Source: an uncultured bacterium
Lineage (GTDB): Bacteria > Verrucomicrobiota > Kiritimatiellia > RFP12 > UBA1067
Direction: 5' to 3'
NCBI GenBank assembly: GCA_902776615.1
Contig: CACYQU010000008.1
Coordinates: 1-52,935, forward strand
Length of the DNA: 52,935 nt
The notes under the pieces are model-generated. The model had not been told where the DNA came from, searched no databases, and worked only from the letters and a program-made list of their open reading frames with translations. Each line of letters starts with the position of its first letter. The first letter of the stretch is position 1. This document shows positions 23,968 to 32,811 of the stretch, one piece after another. Both the position numbers and the translations under genes were made by a program.

Positions 23968-25794
23968 ATGGCAAAGAAAACAGTAAAGTACATGCTCACA
24001 GCGTTTCGCGACGGTTTCCAGAGCGTAGTCGGCGCGCGCGTTCTCTCCAAGGACTTCCTCCCGTGCGTGGAGGAGGCGTATGCGGCAGGCGTCCGCTGGT
24101 TCGAGGCCGGCGGCGGCGCGCGTTTCCAGAGTTGCTATTTCTACTGCCAGGAGGACGCTTTCGACGTCATGGACGCGTTCCGCAAGGCGGCGCCAGAGGC
24201 GGACCTTCAGACGCTTTCGCGCGGCGTGAATGTAGTCGGGCTCGAATCGCAGCCCAGCGACATGATCAAGCTCCACGCCCAGATGTTCAAGAAGCACGGC
24301 ATGACGTCCATCCGCAACTTCGACGCCCTGAACGACGTGAACAACCTCAAGTGGTCCGGCCAGTGCATCCACGATGCGGGGCTGAACCATGAAGTCGTCG
24401 TGACGATGATGGGGCTTCCGCCCGGAATCGACAACAAGGGCACCCACACGCCCGAGTTCTACCGCGACCGCCTGAAGATGATCATGGACGCGGGCATTCC
24501 CTTCGACCGCGTCGCGTTCAAGGACGCTTCGGGCACCTCCACGCCTGCGACGGTCTACAATACGATGAAGCTCGCCCGCAAGCTGCTCGGCGACAAGGTG
24601 CACATCCAGTTCCACAGCCACGAGACGGCTGGAAACGGAGTCGCGTGCTATCTTGCCGCGCTCAAAGGCGGGGCGGACGGCATCGACCTTTCGATGGCGC
24701 CGATGAGCGGCGGCACCTGCCAGCCCGACATCATCACGATGTGGCACTGCCTCGACGGCGACCCTGACTTCCAGTTCGACTTCGACATCAACAAGATCAA
24801 GAAGGCGGAGGACTCCTTCAAGAACGCCATGAAGAAGTACTTCCTCCCGCCGGAGGCCATGAACGTAAACCCGCAGATCGTGTGGAGCCCGATGCCCGGC
24901 GGCGCGTTGACGGCCAATACGCAGATGCTGCGCGACAACGGCATGATGGACAAGTACGACGACATGATCGCGGAGATGTACGACTGCGTGAGGCTTGGCG
25001 GCTTCGGCACGTCGGTAACGCCCGTCTCGCAGTTCTACGCGCAGCAGGCCATCCAGAACGTCATGTTCGGCAAGTTCAAGAAGTTCGCGCCCGGTTACGC
25101 CAAGATGGTGCTCGGGTATTTCGGCAAGACGCCTGTCCCGCCGGATCCGGAGATAGTGAAGAAGGCTGCGGAGTTCATGGCTTCCAACGAGCTGACCAAG
25201 CCCTATTCCACGCCCACCACCAAGACCGTTCTCGAACTCAACGACGCCGATCCCAAGAAGGGCGGCGCAGTTGCCAGGAAGGCGCTGGAGGATGCGGGCC
25301 TCCCCGTCACCGACGAGAACATCTTCATCGCCGCGTCGTGCAAGGAGAAGGGAATCCTCTTCCTCAAGGATCCGTCCAAGGCACCGATGGGCTGCCGCTT
25401 CGCCGAAGACGCAAAGCCTGCGGCAGGGAAGGGCGGTCCAGTGACGGTCACCATCAACGGCAAGGCGTACGGTGTCGAGATCAAGGGCGACGGCAAGGCT
25501 GTCGTGAACGGCAAGACGGTCGATTTCAAGGCAGAGGCCGGCTTGAAGGCCGCCGCGCCCGCCGCCGCGTCTGCTCCTGCCGGAGGGCAGGAGGTGAAAT
25601 CCCCCGTTCCCGGAACGATCCTTCGCGTAACCGCCTCGAGCGGAACGAAGGTATCCAAGGGCGACGAGATTCTCGTCATGGACGTAATGAAGATGGAAAC
25701 CCCCGTTACCGCGCCTTGCGACGGAACGGTGACAGTGACCGTCAACGCGACCGACAAGGTCGCGACCGGCGATGTTCTCGCTGTTATCGGGTAG
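23968..25794 (+). CDS. oadA: Oxaloacetate decarboxylase alpha subunit
   Basis: Cytoplasmic carboxyltransferase that moves CO2 from oxaloacetate to biotin. An N-terminal TIM barrel (about 1-300: AFRDGFQS, EAGGGARF, FKDASGTS, FHSHETAG, SMAPMSGGTCQP) leads to the conserved C-terminal CT region. After an Ala/Pro linker comes a biotinyl domain with K575 in VMDVMKMET. The barrel motifs are divergent from the enterobacterial enzyme (usually LRDAHQS and EMWGGATFD) and nearer to pyruvate carboxylase. With OadB and OadG it should export Na+ at the membrane. AAAGGAAAA lies before the ATG. Confidence 0.92.
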   Translation: MAKKTVKYMLTAFRDGFQSVVGARVLSKDFLPCVEEAYAAGVRWFEAGGGARFQSCYFYCQEDAFDVMDAFRKAAPEADLQTLSRGVNVVGLESQPSDMIKLHAQMFKKHGMTSIRNFDALNDVNNLKWSGQCIHDAGLNHEVVVTMMGLPPGIDNKGTHTPEFYRDRLKMIMDAGIPFDRVAFKDASGTSTPATVYNTMKLARKLLGDKVHIQFHSHETAGNGVACYLAALKGGADGIDLSMAPMSGGTCQPDIITMWHCLDGDPDFQFDFDINKIKKAEDSFKNAMKKYFLPPEAMNVNPQIVWSPMPGGALTANTQMLRDNGMMDKYDDMIAEMYDCVRLGGFGTSVTPVSQFYAQQAIQNVMFGKFKKFAPGYAKMVLGYFGKTPVPPDPEIVKKAAEFMASNELTKPYSTPTTKTVLELNDADPKKGGAVARKALEDAGLPVTDENIFIAASCKEKGILFLKDPSKAPMGCRFAEDAKPAAGKGGPVTVTINGKAYGVEIKGDGKAVVNGKTVDFKAEAGLKAAAPAAASAPAGGQEVKSPVPGTILRVTASSGTKVSKGDEILVMDVMKMETPVTAPCDGTVTVTVNATDKVATGDVLAVIG

Positions 25795-25805
25795 AATTCC
25801 AATGA

Positions 25806-25837
25806 TCCTGGACTTCTCAATCCGCAGAAGTCCAGGA
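25806..25837 (+). promoter_or_regulatory. Strong hairpin between oadA and oadB
   Basis: A perfect 12-bp stem, TCCTGGACTTCT pairing with AGAAGTCCAGGA, around an 8-nt loop, starting 11 nt after the oadA stop. No U-tract follows, so it is not a standard terminator. It could stabilise the upstream mRNA or tune the ratio of OadA to OadB (inference). Confidence 0.6.
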
Positions 25838-25885
25838 GATAGGAACATCTTGGATGCTCAGCAAATCTAGATAAGGAAATCGAAG

Positions 25886-27460
25886 ATGAAAAAGTTTCTT
25901 GTTGCAGCCCTTGGATTGGCCTGTGCGTTCTGCGCATTGGCAGGCGACGAGGCTCCTGCCTGGAAATCCACGCTTGCGAAGGTGAAAAACCTTTCTGGCG
26001 ACACCGGTATTTCGGGTTTTGTCAAGAAAGAGGCGCCGGCCTACATAACCGGCAACTTCGCCGATGCGGACCGTCCCGCGGCGCCGAACCTTGCAATGGG
26101 TCGCCAGCCCCGCGAGCGCCACGTCAACAAGAACGGATTCTACGTGGTGGATCAGATACAGGCGGCGACGCTCTCGACAGAATCGCACAAGGTGAATGTC
26201 GGCGACTGGATAGGCGGCTACTTCGACGATGCCGGCAACTTTGTGCGAGGCCACGAGGTGAAGACGCTTTTCGGAATGCCCTACGGCGTTGGCCAGTTGA
26301 TCATGATACCGCTTTGCCTCATCATGATCTATCTCGCCATCGTGAAGGGGTTCGAGCCGCTTCTGCTGCTGCCGATCGGCTTCGGCGGGCTTCTTGCGAA
26401 CTGCCCGCTCGCCGGCGTAACCGCTCCCGCGATGATGCATGACGGCGTGATAACCTTCCTTGCTTCCGGGCTTCCGGTGATGCAGGGCGGCATTGTCGAG
26501 CCGGGCGGATTCCTCTACTACTTCTTCAAGTTCGGCATCGACACGGGCGTATTCCCGATCATGATCTTCATGGGTGTAGGCGCCATGACCGATTTCGGTC
26601 CGTTGATCGCCAACCCCAAGATGGCGCTTCTCGGAGGCGCTGCTCAGTTCGGCATCTTCTTCGCGCTCTTTGGTGCGCTAGGTCTCGCCGCTGTATTCGG
26701 CGCCGATTTCTTCGGCGGAGTGGCGCCTGTGAAGGCGGCTGCGTCGATCGGCATCATCGGCGGCGCGGACGGTCCAACGGCGATCTGGCTCACAAGCCGT
26801 CTCGCTCCGGATTTGCTCGGCGCTATCGCGGTCGCGGCGTACAGCTACATGGCGCTCGTCCCGATCATACAGCCGCCGATCATGAACGCGCTCACGACCA
26901 AGGAGGAGCGTCTCATAAAGATGCCGCCGCTCAGGGAGGTCAAAAAGATCGAAAAGATCTGCTTCCCGCTCATCGTGCTTCTGCTTTGCGCGGTTCTGCT
27001 GCCTTCGGCCGTGCCGCTCATCGGCGCGCTGATGCTCGGCAATCTCGCCAAGGAGGCGGGGCCTTCCGTGGCGAGAATATCCGATACGATGTCCAATGCG
27101 CTCATCAATATCGTCACAATTATGCTCGGTCTTTCGGTCGGTTCGAAGCTCGCGTGCGAGAAGTTCCTCTCCGGAACGACCCTCGGCATTCTGGCGCTTG
27201 GCCTCTGCGCTTTCTGTGTCGGCACGGCCGCGGGCGTTTTGATGGCGAAGTTCATGAATGCCGTTTCCAAGGAGAAGATAAATCCCCTGATCGGGTCCGC
27301 AGGCGTCTCGGCCGTTCCAATGGCGGCGCGCGTGTCGAACAAGGTCTCGCTCGGAAACGACCCGACCAACTTCATCCTCATGCAGGCGATGGGACCGAAC
27401 GTCTCCGGCGTGATCGGCTCTGCGGTCGTCGCCGGCGTACTCTACACGCTCTGCCGCTGA
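25886..27460 (+). CDS. oadB: Na+-pumping decarboxylase beta subunit, extended
   Basis: Membrane subunit that decarboxylates carboxybiotin and pumps Na+ outward. The conserved body runs from about residue 125: [28 protein letters not shown] with its conserved aspartate, and near the C-terminus [19 protein letters not shown]. The 524 residues are about 100 more than usual. The extra part is a signal-peptide-like start ([20 protein letters not shown]) plus about 90 soluble residues before the first family helix, suggesting an external N-terminal domain. AAGGAAA lies before the ATG. It closes the oadG-oadA-oadB set. Confidence 0.92.
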   Translation: MKKFLVAALGLACAFCALAGDEAPAWKSTLAKVKNLSGDTGISGFVKKEAPAYITGNFADADRPAAPNLAMGRQPRERHVNKNGFYVVDQIQAATLSTESHKVNVGDWIGGYFDDAGNFVRGHEVKTLFGMPYGVGQLIMIPLCLIMIYLAIVKGFEPLLLLPIGFGGLLANCPLAGVTAPAMMHDGVITFLASGLPVMQGGIVEPGGFLYYFFKFGIDTGVFPIMIFMGVGAMTDFGPLIANPKMALLGGAAQFGIFFALFGALGLAAVFGADFFGGVAPVKAAASIGIIGGADGPTAIWLTSRLAPDLLGAIAVAAYSYMALVPIIQPPIMNALTTKEERLIKMPPLREVKKIEKICFPLIVLLLCAVLLPSAVPLIGALMLGNLAKEAGPSVARISDTMSNALINIVTIMLGLSVGSKLACEKFLSGTTLGILALGLCAFCVGTAAGVLMAKFMNAVSKEKINPLIGSAGVSAVPMAARVSNKVSLGNDPTNFILMQAMGPNVSGVIGSAVVAGVLYTLCR

Positions 27461-27478
27461 TGCGGAAAGGCAAGTGCC

Positions 27479-29914
27479 ATGAGAAATAGAAAACTTCTTT
27501 CGTTGCTGTCGCTTTCGATTGTCCTTCTGGCCATCGTCGCCGGAGCGGCTGACGGAAAGTGGATTTCTGTTCCAAGTGCACCTGTCCATAAAGGACCGGT
27601 GGGCGACGGCTCGCGGGCTGCGGACGGCACAAGCTGGTTCGCCCGCGAGTTTGTCAACGCCGGTGCGGTTGCGTCCGCGAAGTGGACCGTCTCTGGGCTT
27701 GGCGTTTTTGAGACGTTCGTCAACGGATCCAGAGTCGGCGACGATTTTCTCAAGCCAGGGTTCACCCACAACAAGAAGACGAAGTATTCGTTCACCTATG
27801 ATGTGACGGATCTTCTGCGGCGCGGAGCAGGCGAGAAAAACGTTCTGGCGGCGGAAGTCTCGGCCGGATGGTGGCGCGACAAGATAGTCACTCCGTCCCA
27901 CAAAGACCCCGAAGGCGGTTTTGCCGGCTCGAAGAGCGCGTTTCTCGGCGAGCTTGAAATAACCTACGCCGATGGAAGCAGCGAGACGATCGCGACTGAC
28001 GCGGACAGCTGGCGCTGCGGCGTCGCGGGCTCTGTGACCCACGCGGCCATATTCGACGGCGAGGAATTTGACGCCCGCGTGAAAGATCCCGTTCTGGGCG
28101 AGGGTCTTGAAGAGAGACCTGAGATAAACACGGAGTTCGCAGGCAGGGTGCTCCCGACGTGCGGCGCCGAAGTCGCGCTTCGCCGCGACCTCGCCATGAA
28201 GCGCGGACCGTATTCGCTCAAGAAGGGCGAGACGCTCGTCGTGGACTTCGGGCAGAACTCGTCCGCAGTGCCGGAATTTGTGTTTCGCGCCGCACGCGGA
28301 ACCGTTCTGACGGCTCTGCCTGCCGAGATGCTGAACGATGCCGACAAGGGCGAGCGCGGCTGTGATGGGCCGAAGGGTTCCGTCTACCGTGCAAATCTGC
28401 GCATTCCAAATGAAGGAATGCGTGCGGTCTATACCTTTTCCGGCGAGGGTGTCGAGCGGTACATGCCGCGCTTCACGTTCTTCGGCTACCGCTACATCTC
28501 AATCACGGCGACGGATGACGTCGAGATCGAAAGCGTGACGTCCATACCAGTGACATCGATCAAGAAGGAAATGGAGCTCGGTTCGCTCGAGACGGGCGAC
28601 GAGTGTGTGAACCGTTTCATCAAGAACGTCTACTGGGGGCAGCTTTCTAACTACCTCAGCGTTCCTACCGACTGTCCGCAGCGCAACGAGCGCCTTGGCT
28701 GGATGGCCGACACGCAGGTGTTCTGCGAGGCTGGTGCGTTCAACGCCGATACATGTCGCTTCTTCCGCAAGTTCACGCGCGATATGCGCGACTCGATGTC
28801 CGAGGATGGCGGCTATCCGTCGGTCGCGCCTTTCGCCCAGTACGGCAACGAAAAGTTCTCCCTCGGCTGGGCTGACGCGGGTGTGATCGTGCCATGGACG
28901 ATATGGCGTCAGTTCGGCGACGAGAAGATCGTGCGCGAAAATTGGGAGGCGATGTCGAAGTTTGTGCGTCGCCTGGACGAGACGTGCTACAACTTCGAAG
29001 ACAAGCTCGGCTACATTTACGCCGACTGGCTCTCGTACGAGACATTCGAGACGTGCGGCAACAAGTTCGGTTCGTGGGAGCGGTGGAAGAAGCATCCCGA
29101 CGCAATGAACTACCGCCTTTTCCTCGCGGCGTGCTACTGGCTGTACGATGCGCGGCTTATGGCGGAGATGGGCGATGCAATAGGAAAGTTCGACGATGCG
29201 ACATGGTTCCGCGAGAGCGCAAAACTTGCGCTGAACCACATAAGGAGCAGCTTCCTGGACGACGACGGCCTTCTGCTCAAGTCCATGCGCAATCTTCAGA
29301 CGGCGTGCGTCTTCGCGCTCAAGCACGGCATCGTCGAAGGCGAGGCGCGCGAGGCGACGAAGGCGCTTCTGCTCAAGTCGATACGCGACCACGGCGACTG
29401 CCTGCAGACGGGCTTTCTCGGGACGGGTTTCCTGATGGATGTTCTCACGGAATGCGGCGCGGCGGATGTGGCCTATACGCTTCTTCTGCAGCACCGCCAT
29501 CCGAGCTGGCTCTACTCTGTCGATCAGGGAGCGACGACCGTCTGGGAACGGTGGAACAGCTACACCAAGGCCGACGGATTCGGGCCTGTGGGCATGAATA
29601 GCTTCAACCACTATGCGTACGGTGCGGTGCTTGCGTGGATGTATCGATCGGTTGCGGGCATTGCGGCCGACTCGTCGGAACCCGGCTTCAAGAAGATCGT
29701 CATGTCGCCAAAACCCGACCGAAGGCTCGGCTGGGTCAAGGCGCAGTACAAGTCTGCCGCGGGTCTTGTGACGAGTGCGTGGCGGTACGAGGGCGACGAG
29801 TGGCTGTGGGAGTTCACTGTTCCTGAAGGCGCGACGGCGGTGGTGACAATTCCCGGCGACGGCTGCTCGTGTGAATACAAGCCGGGTCGTCATGTCGTGC
29901 GTCGCAGTTTTTGA
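27479..29914 (+). CDS. Secreted alpha-L-rhamnosidase (GH78)
   Basis: Removes terminal alpha-L-rhamnose from plant or bacterial glycans. A signal peptide (about 1-24, ending in GAA) is followed by N-terminal beta-sandwich domains. The (alpha/alpha)6 barrel starts around 390 with the hallmark DCPQRNERLGWMAD (starting near 398) and contains WTIWRQFGD and TTVWERWNS; a C-terminal beta domain closes it. At 811 residues it is compact for GH78. It lies 18 nt after oadB. Its stop codon lies inside the kdsA -10 promoter. No rhamnose catabolic genes are nearby. Confidence 0.92.
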   Translation: MRNRKLLSLLSLSIVLLAIVAGAADGKWISVPSAPVHKGPVGDGSRAADGTSWFAREFVNAGAVASAKWTVSGLGVFETFVNGSRVGDDFLKPGFTHNKKTKYSFTYDVTDLLRRGAGEKNVLAAEVSAGWWRDKIVTPSHKDPEGGFAGSKSAFLGELEITYADGSSETIATDADSWRCGVAGSVTHAAIFDGEEFDARVKDPVLGEGLEERPEINTEFAGRVLPTCGAEVALRRDLAMKRGPYSLKKGETLVVDFGQNSSAVPEFVFRAARGTVLTALPAEMLNDADKGERGCDGPKGSVYRANLRIPNEGMRAVYTFSGEGVERYMPRFTFFGYRYISITATDDVEIESVTSIPVTSIKKEMELGSLETGDECVNRFIKNVYWGQLSNYLSVPTDCPQRNERLGWMADTQVFCEAGAFNADTCRFFRKFTRDMRDSMSEDGGYPSVAPFAQYGNEKFSLGWADAGVIVPWTIWRQFGDEKIVRENWEAMSKFVRRLDETCYNFEDKLGYIYADWLSYETFETCGNKFGSWERWKKHPDAMNYRLFLAACYWLYDARLMAEMGDAIGKFDDATWFRESAKLALNHIRSSFLDDDGLLLKSMRNLQTACVFALKHGIVEGEAREATKALLLKSIRDHGDCLQTGFLGTGFLMDVLTECGAADVAYTLLLQHRHPSWLYSVDQGATTVWERWNSYTKADGFGPVGMNSFNHYAYGAVLAWMYRSVAGIAADSSEPGFKKIVMSPKPDRRLGWVKAQYKSAAGLVTSAWRYEGDEWLWEFTVPEGATAVVTIPGDGCSCEYKPGRHVVRRSF

Positions 29915-29920
29915 TATAAT
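29912..29920 (+). promoter_or_regulatory. Extended -10 promoter of kdsA operon
   Basis: TGA-TATAAT, where the TGA is also the stop codon of the rhamnosidase gene. The kdsA ATG follows after 7 nt with no Shine-Dalgarno. Confidence 0.65.
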
Positions 29921-29927
29921 ATAAAGC

Positions 29928-30743
29928 ATGAAAACTGTTCAAGTCGACAAAGGTGTCCGGTTCGGTGGCGGTGAACTGACGTTCATCGCCGGTCCGTGCG
30001 TCATAGAGTCTCGCGAAATGGCGCTAGAACTCGCGAAGAGGCTTTCGTCGCTTGCGCGCAAGCTCAAGGTCGGCTACATATTCAAGGCGAGCTTCGACAA
30101 AGCCAACCGCACGTCGGTCGATTCGTATCGCGGGCCCGGCCTCGACAAGGGGCTTGAAATATTGGCGGAGGTCCGCGCCAAGTATGACGTGCCTGTTTTG
30201 ACCGACGTCCACGAGCCTTGGCAGTGCAGACCCGTTGCAGAGGTTTGCGATGTTTTGCAGATACCGGCCTTTCTTGCGCGTCAGACCGATCTGGTGGTTG
30301 CTGCGGGCGAAACAGGCGCCGTGGTGAATGTCAAGAAGGGGCAGTTCATGGCGCCGGAGGACATGGCGCAGGTCGTGCGCAAGATAACGTCCACCGGCAA
30401 CAGGCGCATCGTTCTGTGCGAGCGCGGGTCGTCATTCGGCTATCGCAATCTTGTCGCCGACATGCGGTCTTTGCTGATCATGCGCGAGCTTGGCTACCCT
30501 GTCGTGATGGATGCTACGCATTCCGTCCAGCGTCCGGGCGGGCTTGGTACAGGTTCTGGCGGTGACGGGAAGTATGCGCCCGCGCTTGCGCGTGCAGCTG
30601 TGGCGACGGGAGTGGATGGCGTCTTCATGGAGACGCACATGAACCCCAAGGTCGCCAAGAGTGATGCCGCTAACGCAATCAAGTTTTCCGAGGTCGAGAA
30701 ATTGTGGAAGGTGCTTCTTAGAATCCATGAGATCGTTCATTGA
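29928..30743 (+). CDS. kdsA: KDO-8-phosphate synthase
   Basis: Condenses phosphoenolpyruvate with arabinose 5-phosphate to KDO-8-phosphate, the first step to the inner-core sugar of LPS. Family motifs are FIAGPCVIES (18-27), FKASFDKANRTS (about 52-63), VLTDVHEP, CERGSSFGY and DATHSVQRPGG. At 271 residues it is of normal length. The Asn in KANRTS is a mark of the metal-independent group, an inference from the family. It heads the run kdsA-lptC/A-lptB-hpf-hprK-ptsH-ptsI and overlaps the next gene by 17 nt. A leaderless start is predicted. Confidence 0.95.
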   Translation: MKTVQVDKGVRFGGGELTFIAGPCVIESREMALELAKRLSSLARKLKVGYIFKASFDKANRTSVDSYRGPGLDKGLEILAEVRAKYDVPVLTDVHEPWQCRPVAEVCDVLQIPAFLARQTDLVVAAGETGAVVNVKKGQFMAPEDMAQVVRKITSTGNRRIVLCERGSSFGYRNLVADMRSLLIMRELGYPVVMDATHSVQRPGGLGTGSGGDGKYAPALARAAVATGVDGVFMETHMNPKVAKSDAANAIKFSEVEKLWKVLLRIHEIVH

Positions 30744-31644
30744 GATGGTTTTGCTGTTCGCGGCCGTGACCGCGCACGCATTCGACTCAGCCGCATGGCT
30801 GGGCCAGCGTGCGCTTCTCGACCGCGAAGCCGAGCGTCTCAGGGCTGAATATCCAAGATTCCGCGAGCGTGTGACAACACCTGCCGAGAACGTGACGATT
30901 CCCGTCGAAAACCATCCCGACGGCTCTGTAAAGACAAGCGTCTTTGCGCGCCGCGCTTACATATTCATTCAAGAAGGCTATGTGTGGGCGGAGGGCGTTA
31001 CGATTCGCCAGCTGGGTCGCGACGGGTCGGAGGAGTCGCGCCTTGAGGCAGACAACTGTCTCGTAGACCGTTCCACGAAAAGCGGCTGGACTGAAGGCCG
31101 CGCGCGCGCCAAGTATCGCGATCAGGTTGATCTGGAGGGCGAGAACGTATACTTTTCGGCGGCGGAGGAATATGTGAAGATATTCACGAATACGGTTCTT
31201 CGCGCCGAAGGACGCGAGTTGAGAAGTGTTCGTGCGGACTATGACCGGCGTGCCGGCGTGGCCATGTTCGATGGCGACGTGAAATTGCATGGCAGCGAAA
31301 AGGGCCGGGAGTACGACCTTGCCGCTGCGCAGGCGTTCGCATTTGTCTCTGGCGACAACGACTTCAGGCGAGTCGTTGCGCTTGGAGGGGTGAATGTCGC
31401 ATCCGACGGAAGAACGGGCAGGTGCGATCGGGCCGTGTACACCAGAAGAGATTCTCGGATTGTGATGTATGGTGCTGACGGCGAGCCTGCAATGCTGGCC
31501 GACGGAGGCGGGAGCAAGGGTACCGTTTCGGGTTCGCGCATTACGTTTTGGACCGACAGCGAAGAGGTTGAGATTGTGGATTCGGCCATAACGATGGATG
31601 CTGATGGGCTCAAGATGCCACAGGGACCGGGAGGTGGAAAATGA
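30727..31644 (+). CDS. LptC-LptA-like fused LPS transport protein
   Basis: Periplasmic bridge protein for LPS. A signal peptide or anchor (MRSFIEMVLLFAAVTAHA) precedes two OstA-type parts. Residues about 45-150 alternate short strands in an LptC-like way (DGSVKTSVFARRAYIF, EADNCLVDRSTKSGWTEG). About 165-295 match LptA, with FDGDVKLHG, DRAVYTRRDSRIVM and GSRITFWTDSEEVEI. At 305 residues it is about the sum of two single-domain proteins. The ATG at 30727 lies inside the end of kdsA; a longer frame starting at 30661 would bury the signal peptide. It overlaps lptB by four bases. Confidence 0.75.
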   Translation: MRSFIEMVLLFAAVTAHAFDSAAWLGQRALLDREAERLRAEYPRFRERVTTPAENVTIPVENHPDGSVKTSVFARRAYIFIQEGYVWAEGVTIRQLGRDGSEESRLEADNCLVDRSTKSGWTEGRARAKYRDQVDLEGENVYFSAAEEYVKIFTNTVLRAEGRELRSVRADYDRRAGVAMFDGDVKLHGSEKGREYDLAAAQAFAFVSGDNDFRRVVALGGVNVASDGRTGRCDRAVYTRRDSRIVMYGADGEPAMLADGGGSKGTVSGSRITFWTDSEEVEIVDSAITMDADGLKMPQGPGGGK

Positions 31645-32423
31645 GCGCAGATCCGGTTATGGATGCGATGAAGGCCATGGCTAGCGAAGGCACTGCAGGC
31701 GGTCCGGATCTGCGGGCCGAGGGGCTTGTGAAGATATATGGCGACAGGACGGTCGTCAACGGAATGTCGATGGACGTGAGCTGCGGAGAGATTGTAGGTC
31801 TTCTCGGTCCGAACGGTGCAGGCAAGACGACTACATTCTACATGGTTGTCGGGCTTGTCAAGCCGGATGGAGGTAAGGTTGTCTTCCGCGGCAAGGATCT
31901 CACGCGCATGCCTGTATACATGCGCGCCAGGAATGGCCTTGGCTATCTCGCGCAAGAGCCTAGCGTATTCCGGAAGCTGACGGTGTGGGAGAATGTCATG
32001 GCCATTCTGGAGGCATTGCCGCTTTCGCGCAAGGAGCGCAAGGCCCGCGCAGAGGAGCTTCTCGAACCGTTCGACCTCATGAAGGTCGCGAAGCAGCCGG
32101 CGTACACTCTTTCCGGAGGCGAAAGGCGCAAACTCGAGATCGCCCGGTCTCTTGTGAGAAATCCGTCGATACTGATGCTTGACGAACCGTTTGCGGGCGT
32201 GGATCCGTTGAGCGTCAGCGAGATACAGGATATTGTCCGCAGACTTGCCAAGGATGGTTTGGGAATCATCATAACAGATCACAACGTGCGCGAGACGCTC
32301 TCGGTTGTCGATAGGGCGTACATGGTGTACGACGGGCGGCTTCTAAAGGCTGGAACGACTGACGAGCTGGTTGACGATCCGGATGTCCGAGCCCGCTATC
32401 TTGGCGACGGGTTCAGAATGTAG
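31641..32423 (+). CDS. lptB: LPS export ATPase LptB
   Basis: ATPase of the LptB2FG exporter that drives LPS across the periplasm. Walker A GPNGAGKTT is near 57-65. The signature LSGGERRKLEIAR is the LptB form, Walker B is MLDEPFAGVDP, and the switch histidine lies in ITDHNVRET. At 260 residues it is about 20 longer than E. coli LptB because of an N-terminal addition (MSADPVMDAMKAMASEG). Its ATG overlaps the LptC/A-like stop. The permease partner is probably the gene at 670, far away in this window. Confidence 0.95.
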   Translation: MSADPVMDAMKAMASEGTAGGPDLRAEGLVKIYGDRTVVNGMSMDVSCGEIVGLLGPNGAGKTTTFYMVVGLVKPDGGKVVFRGKDLTRMPVYMRARNGLGYLAQEPSVFRKLTVWENVMAILEALPLSRKERKARAEELLEPFDLMKVAKQPAYTLSGGERRKLEIARSLVRNPSILMLDEPFAGVDPLSVSEIQDIVRRLAKDGLGIIITDHNVRETLSVVDRAYMVYDGRLLKAGTTDELVDDPDVRARYLGDGFRM

Positions 32424-32474
32424 CATTTTTCGGTAAAGGCAAAACAAACATAACAAGGAAAAGGAGGAACAGAC

Positions 32475-32810
32475 ATGAGCATAGAAGTGACTATGAGGCA
32501 CAGCGACGTCAGAATCGAGTCGCTAAAGGAGTACGCCGAGGCTCGTATGGCCAGGCTTAAGGAGAAGTTCCCTAAGGTGACCAAGGTATCCATAGTGATA
32601 GACGTGGACGTCAAGAAGCACATGTACATGGCTGAAGTCGTGGCCAATCGCCTGGGTGAGGTCGCTGTCGGCGCAAAGGAGTTTTCCGAAAGCGCCAAGA
32701 GCGTGATCGACACGGCGGCGGCGCGCGCCGAGAGGCAGCTTCTCAGGATGCGCGTGAAGAGGCGCAAGGGAACTGTGCGCAAGCAGCGCGCCGCATCCGA
32801 AAAGAACTGA
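32475..32810 (+). CDS. hpf: Ribosome hibernation promoting factor
   Basis: Binds the 30S decoding centre and shuts down ribosomes in slow growth. The 111 residues form the short HPF/RaiA beta-alpha fold (MSIEVTMRHSDVRIESLKEY, then VDVKKHMYMAEV) with a basic, disordered tail. It lacks the dimerisation domain of long HPF, so 100S formation would need another factor. Its place after lptB recalls proteobacteria, where rpoN sits between the two; rpoN is absent here. AAGGAGGAAC precedes the ATG. hprK follows after 1 nt. Confidence 0.9.
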   Translation: MSIEVTMRHSDVRIESLKEYAEARMARLKEKFPKVTKVSIVIDVDVKKHMYMAEVVANRLGEVAVGAKEFSESAKSVIDTAAARAERQLLRMRVKRRKGTVRKQRAASEKN

Positions 32811-32811
32811 C

